Below, in pieces: positions 59,519-64,000 of a DNA stretch of 64,000 nt; the stretch's first letter is position 1; each line of letters begins with the position of its first letter. Below the pieces are notes generated by a model that was given only the letters and a program-made list of their open reading frames with translations, was not told the DNA's origin and searched no databases. The stretch comes from Tritrichomonas musculus (taxonomy: Eukaryota; Parabasalia; Tritrichomonadida; Tritrichomonadidae), in assembly GCA_039105265.1 (NCBI GenBank), contig JAPFFF010000012.1, forward strand, positions 1,798,001 through 1,862,000. Reading direction: 5' to 3'. The translations under genes were made by a program, and so were the position numbers.

Positions 59519-62500
59519 TTGAACGATTTCATCATATCATTCGATAACGGCAAATTCATATGTCCGGAGTTGACTCATAACAAAGCTCGTGATTGCTACA
59601 CATACTCGACTAGTGAACGTGATGATCCAGAGATCATGTTCGACAAAGACCTCAACATAGAACCATTCTCATGGTATCTCAATGGTGACATGACCATTCA
59701 TAACTTACTGAATGATGACTCATTAGTATCACGTAAACCAGTTATCAAATGCGATATCATCGATGCGAAGAACGCGTTGAGATTACAAGAATCTGATGTC
59801 TACTATTTCTATCGTCCGTCAATGATCACTTATGACGAACATGTTAAGTACATGGATACATTCGGATCAGAAACATTGGAGTATGAATGTGAGTGTTATA
59901 AGATGATTTATAAGATACCATCTACGTATGAGATACCAACTAATCTGACATTCAAGTTCACTGAATACTGTTTCGGTAATAAATGGTCGTTAACGTGGGA
60001 TGGTAATAAATGGATCGGTGATGATATTCAAGGTCGATTCCAGAGTAAGATCATCAGTAAGTGTCAGAAACGTGATCCGAAACCAGATAACTATGGTTCA
60101 ACTGGTTGTATCATAGCTGTTAAACGAGATACATTGAATAGTAGAGCGATTCGTGAAACAAACTCGAATGGACTAGCATATTCGTTACTTCGTACATGTA
60201 TGCGTGATGATGGTGGTGTATACGAACCGTATATCAAGTTCAAAGATGGTTTTGTCGTTAACGGATCTGATTATTCATTGAGTATTGGTTTCACATCAGC
60301 TGATTCATCAGTCAAGTTGGATGGATATGATTTCGCTTCAGTATCATGTACTATTGGTAATTACTCGGCATCGAAGTTGAAGATCAGTGATATCGAACAG
60401 TTATATCTCGATCTGGTTCTACCTGGACAAGAACTCGTTAATCGATTGTCTTTCACGATTGATGGTGATGAAGTTCATCGTAGTGGTACCAACAACAATG
60501 GTTACGTTGATTTGAAAGGTGCATTGGATACAGTCGATAGAGTTGGTTACGTATGGACTAAGCGATCGAAAAATGACACTGGTCGTGATATCACCTTATA
60601 TCTACGTCATGACTATACTGATCCAATTGATGAAGTCAACTGGGATCCATCAACGAACGCGTTCGAGTATATCATTAAACAACAGTTCTATGAAGTATCA
60701 CCGAATCCGAACGCATCTACGACACTGTATACTGATTTCAATATCACATCATCGAAGATCATCACAGCTGATAATATAACCACAATGAGATCGGATTTGA
60801 ATCTAGTGACGAACAACGTTGATGTAGTATCATACAATGTTAAAGAGGTGAAGAGTAAAGTCGATGCACTTAGTTCAGAAATGGTTGATCAACAATCGAA
60901 GACCAAGTATCTACAGAAAGAGATTGACAAGATCGATATGAAAGCTAATGTTGGTATCGCGTTGGGTGTAGCTGGATGTGTACTAGGTGCTACTGGATTG
61001 GGTGTCGCTGGTAAAGCGTTGTCGTTCGCATCGAAAGGTGTTGCTAATACTGTCGGTCGTGAGTTGGTGAATACTGTTACGAAGGTTAGTGATGTCGGTG
61101 CTGATGTTGTTACAGACATGGCTGGTAAGTTGGTTGATGAGTTACCGGATATTGGTGCTGATATATTCTTCGGTGATATGGTTTCAGTACCAGTTAGTCG
61201 AATGATGAAATCGCGAACGGTGTTATCGAATACAGATAAACTGAATAAGATAATCGAATGGTGTGATCAAGAGTACGTACCAGTTGAAGATATGACGTTC
61301 ACTGATGAACTAGATGATCCATCTAAAGTTGCTATGACGTTGACATCAACGATGGATATGTGTAAACGATTCAGACACACGATGAAACCGATGATCAAGA
61401 CACTAGCACAGACAATGCAGTTATCGAGAGACGATGTCATTGATATTGTTGGTAAGATTGATGGTATAGACAAGAACGTCAAACTCGTTGCGGAAGATAT
61501 TATCACTGATGGATCGATCAGAGTGAAACTCATGGTAAGAACAATAAGTGAGTTCAATGATGTTGATTATGATGAACAGTATGTTTCGTTAACGATCACT
61601 AATGGTGTCATATCTGAATATGTTGGTACTGATACATTTCCATCAGCTACAATGGATGACTCTTCAACACAGATCACTATATCGAATCCACAACACGTTC
61701 AAGTCACTGGTATCACGATTAAAGAGAACGCATTGATCAGACACTTGGAGTTCACTACTAACGATATAGCGTATACGTGTGATGTAGACGCGTTACAAAA
61801 GAAGATAGATTCATTACATGATCAACTCGAACAGAACGATAAGTCATTAGCTACTACACTGAATGAGTTTCCGACAGTAGATGAAGTGAACACAGCGTTG
61901 GATACAGTTAAGAATGAATCTGATATCAAATATGCGTTGAAGAGTGAGATACCAACAACGATTGATCTTAGTGATTATTCAACAACGACTGAATGTGATG
62001 CTAAGTATGCGTTGAAATCATCGTTGAATGGATATGCGTTGAAGAGTGATATACCAACCAATCATGTTACGACATCACAGTTAACATCAACATTGAATGA
62101 GTACATGTTGAAGAGTGATATGCCAGATGATTATGCTACTATGGATGATCTCGATGGATATGCGCGTTTAGATGATATACCAACTGATTATGTTACAACA
62201 TCACAGTTAACATCAACATTGAATGAGTACATGTTGAAGAGTGATATGCCAGACGATTATGTCATTGCTGAAGAGTTGAATAATTATGTGTTGAAGAGTG
62301 AGTTACCGAATAATGATATTACATTAGGTTCATACCGGAAGCTAGATAACATATCAGTTTACTCGGAGATGACAGTCGAGTCATTGACTACTAGTTCTGG
62401 ATACGAATATGCGAAAGTAACACCAACGACTGGTAATCCAAATGGTTATCACTTCATTGGTAGGTACATCGATGCTATAACGAATGAAACGGTTAAGTTC

Positions 62501-63274
62501 GATATCATCTGGAAGACATCATCTGATCAGGGCATAACAAAGAATTACTATCTGAATGGTAATTTCAATGGTGTTCTTCTTCAGTACAATATAAACACTG
62601 GTTATGTATATGCTAGACATTACTCTAAAGATGGTATGTTAGATTGTTCATTGACACTCACTCATGCGTATATGCCATCTGATTCACTTATGTTGAAGAG
62701 TGAGATGCCAGATGATTATGCTACTATGGTTGATCTCGATGGATATGCTTTGAAGAGTGAGTTGAATAAATATGCTAAATCTCATCAAGATCTAGCCAAG
62801 TTAGTAGGTGATAATGTCGCTAAAATCGTAACAATGAACAGTCAGATATCAAATCTACAGCAAGAGAATGAATCATTAAAAGCTAGGTTAGACGCGTTAG
62901 TGAATAAATTAACACGAATCAAGTACACATTCAACATAACGAATAGTAATAGACTTCGTTATCAATTCGAGAAACAACTTGACGAATATGATGGAACACT
63001 CTATTTGACTTATAATGAAACCAGAGATAATGTCACCAGTGTTAAAGAAATCAAAATCAGTATATCATTCAACGTTAATAATACGCCTACGAGTGAATAT
63101 CAATGTGAACCAACTAAGATCTGGTTAAACAATATTGAATTTCCATTAGATGTTAACAGCAATTTCGTGATCAATGCAACAGCTAATTTCATAGCGATTA
63201 ATTCGACATTCTTTACATCAAATGGTATCTTACTTGAAGATAACACTAAGAATGAGATACATTCATTGGCGTAA
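59519..63274 (+). pseudogene. Fossil giant fiber of element D, main part with tail-fiber repeats
   Basis: About 1250 codons without an ATG at the left end. Layout: beta domain with FTEYCFGNKWSLTWDGNKWIG (near residue 165); QQFYEVSPNPNASTTLYTDF (near 390); coiled coil VSYNVKEVKSKVDALSSEMV (near 440) and a glycine/alanine segment (GIALGVAGCVLGATGLG); domain RDDVIDIVGKIDG (near 640); TNDIAYTCDVDALQKKID (near 750); then repeats of YALKSEIP, YMLKSDMPDDYATM and LTSTLNE, with a 66-bp near-exact duplication near 62070-62260; a final coiled coil (NSQISNLQQENESLKARLD) and a beta tip. Typical of trimeric fibers. It stays open throughout. Confidence 0.72.
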
Positions 63275-63305
63275 ACCAAAAATAAATGAATCGTTATTTT
63301 TGAAC

Positions 63306-63827
63306 TCATACGACTACATACTTCAAACATAAGTGATATACATTGACGAGATCGTTGAACTCTTTGTTATAGACTTGTTTGAAGTCAGTAACTATCTCAC
63401 CAGACTCAGTAACGATCTTAATAGCGTCGATCTTCTGTATTGGTGATACTTTCGCGACACAACATCCAGGATTATCATCAGTGTATATCTCAACATCACC
63501 ACCTGTAACTGATTTGATGATTGATGCTAGATCGTGTTGTGGAACGATGATAGTATGTTTACTGATGAGATTACTGATCAGAGCTTTGTCTTGATCGAGT
63601 AGTATCTTCGCGTATGTTTCTAGAATGAGTGATCGTACATCGTGATTGACGACTGGTTCATCTGGTTGAACAGTTAATTCACGAGTGATGACTATATCTT
63701 CTTTACCATCATCACGTTTATTGATGAAGATGTTGTTATTGATATTGTTATTGGATTGTGATGCTGATGTCGGTTCGAGTGAAACATTTGCATTGACTCC
63801 AGTGTTGAGTGACCTCTTCTTAATCAT
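63306..63827 (-). CDS. ~173-aa conserved protein (element D copy)
   Basis: I use the ATG at 63827 (MIKKRSLNTGVNANVSLEP), which equals the start in C. The N-terminal half is low in complexity (NNNINNNIFINKRDDGKEDI). The C-terminal half has LLDQDKALISNLISKHTIIV, NPGCCVAKVSPIQKIDAIKI and DFKQVYNKEFNDLVNVYHLC. The same protein occurs in C (45123) and, more remotely, in Maverick B (30653). It is convergent with the fiber gene. No known family. Confidence 0.68.
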   Translation of the reverse strand: MIKKRSLNTGVNANVSLEPTSASQSNNNINNNIFINKRDDGKEDIVITRELTVQPDEPVVNHDVRSLILETYAKILLDQDKALISNLISKHTIIVPQHDLASIIKSVTGGDVEIYTDDNPGCCVAKVSPIQKIDAIKIVTESGEIVTDFKQVYNKEFNDLVNVYHLCLKYVVV

Positions 63828-63860
63828 TTCATTGATTTTAAAATACATGGAATCCGTTGA

Positions 63861-64000
63861 TCAATACGAGTTAACATCATCTTTATAGAGTATCAACTGT
63901 TTAGCATTGACGCATCTACATAACTGATCAACCGCTACTAGATTCTCTTTCTTATGAGTTGGTGGATGACGATATTCGGGTTTCGTTATTGACGGAGTCG
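63861..64000 (-). CDS. Partial hypothetical gene at the window edge
   Basis: The last ~46 codons of a minus-strand gene (ITKPEYRHPPTHKKENLVAV, DQLCRCVNAKQLILYKDDV), with a TGA at 63861-63863. The proline-rich then KENL/EDL-type ending resembles the small gene at 44239-44663 in element C, which also neighbours the ~180-aa gene. Weak evidence. Confidence 0.4.
   Translation of the reverse strand, partial: TPSITKPEYRHPPTHKKENLVAVDQLCRCVNAKQLILYKDDVNSY

Larger units (their letters stand above)
47995..64000. mobile_element. Element D: capsid-lineage virus-like element, right end outside the window
   Basis: A dense block of genes with distinct codon choice (many CGA, TCG, GAT words, fewer long A or T runs than C, A or B). 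Parts: two small genes, PolB, endonuclease, two unknown genes, bZIP-like gene, two penton-like reading frames, giant fiber in three open parts, ~180-aa conserved gene and a partial gene. No capsid or integrase gene is seen before the window ends. It shares fiber, bZIP-like and ~180-aa genes with element C. It looks broken about three or four times. The left limit is placed at the hairpin by inference; no inverted repeat could be paired. Confidence 0.55.

Noticed and set aside
60889-61557. Minus-strand frames inside the D fiber
   Set aside because: Shadows of the long plus-strand fiber frame.

Overview
The window looks like intergenic, repeat-rich nuclear DNA of a trichomonad protist, most likely Trichomonas vaginalis or a close relative. 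Genes are intronless. Start codons sit a few bases after trichomonad initiator (Inr) motifs such as TCACTCATTAAAATG before the SF3 helicase. Many stop codons lie in TAAA, the trichomonad polyadenylation tetranucleotide. Mavericks (Polintons) and mariner elements fill the DNA. I see no obvious host housekeeping gene, rRNA, tRNA or CRISPR array. Species is inferred from these traits, not from a search.

Layout. 1-8462: right half of Maverick A (fiber, penton-like gene, double-jelly-roll major capsid, two small genes, packaging ATPase, a ~700-aa structural-type gene, a ~170-aa gene, right terminal inverted repeat). 8463-13204: AT-rich DNA with a bromodomain-HTH-integrase gene split by a full-length mariner (9345-10972). 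13205-23930: left arm of a second type of capsid-bearing fossil (element C), with a broken giant fiber gene and an SF2 helicase gene split by a 1.1-kb non-autonomous transposon. 23960-42536: complete Maverick B (about 18.6 kb, about 276-bp inverted repeats, polymerase, integrase, capsid, ATPase, fibers and a KilA-N gene). Its integrase gene carries a mariner-type mini-element. B sits inside a small MITE, which itself sits inside a tandem repeat array. 42876-47990: right arm of element C (capsid, small genes, SF3 helicase, bZIP-like gene). 47995-64000: element D, a relative of C with different codon choice (PolB, endonuclease, bZIP-like gene, penton-like pair, giant fiber), running off the right edge.

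How the genes fit together. Maverick B has a replication and integration module (protein-primed PolB, rve integrase) at one end and a virion module (major capsid, penton-like protein, packaging ATPase, fibers) in the rest. A and B are near-identical over capsid, ATPase and fiber but strongly diverged in the ~700-aa gene. C and D share giant multi-repeat fibers, a short bZIP-like protein and a conserved ~180-aa protein, so they look like two lineages of one group of virus-like elements. All capsid-bearing elements are treated as fossils. B looks nearly whole with about three or four breaks plus one insertion; C is heavily decayed; D has a few breaks.

The most interesting points are the bromodomain-integrase architecture, the C/D element group with SF2 and SF3 helicases and bZIP-like proteins, the four-layer nesting of transposons, and the mosaic A/B divergence.
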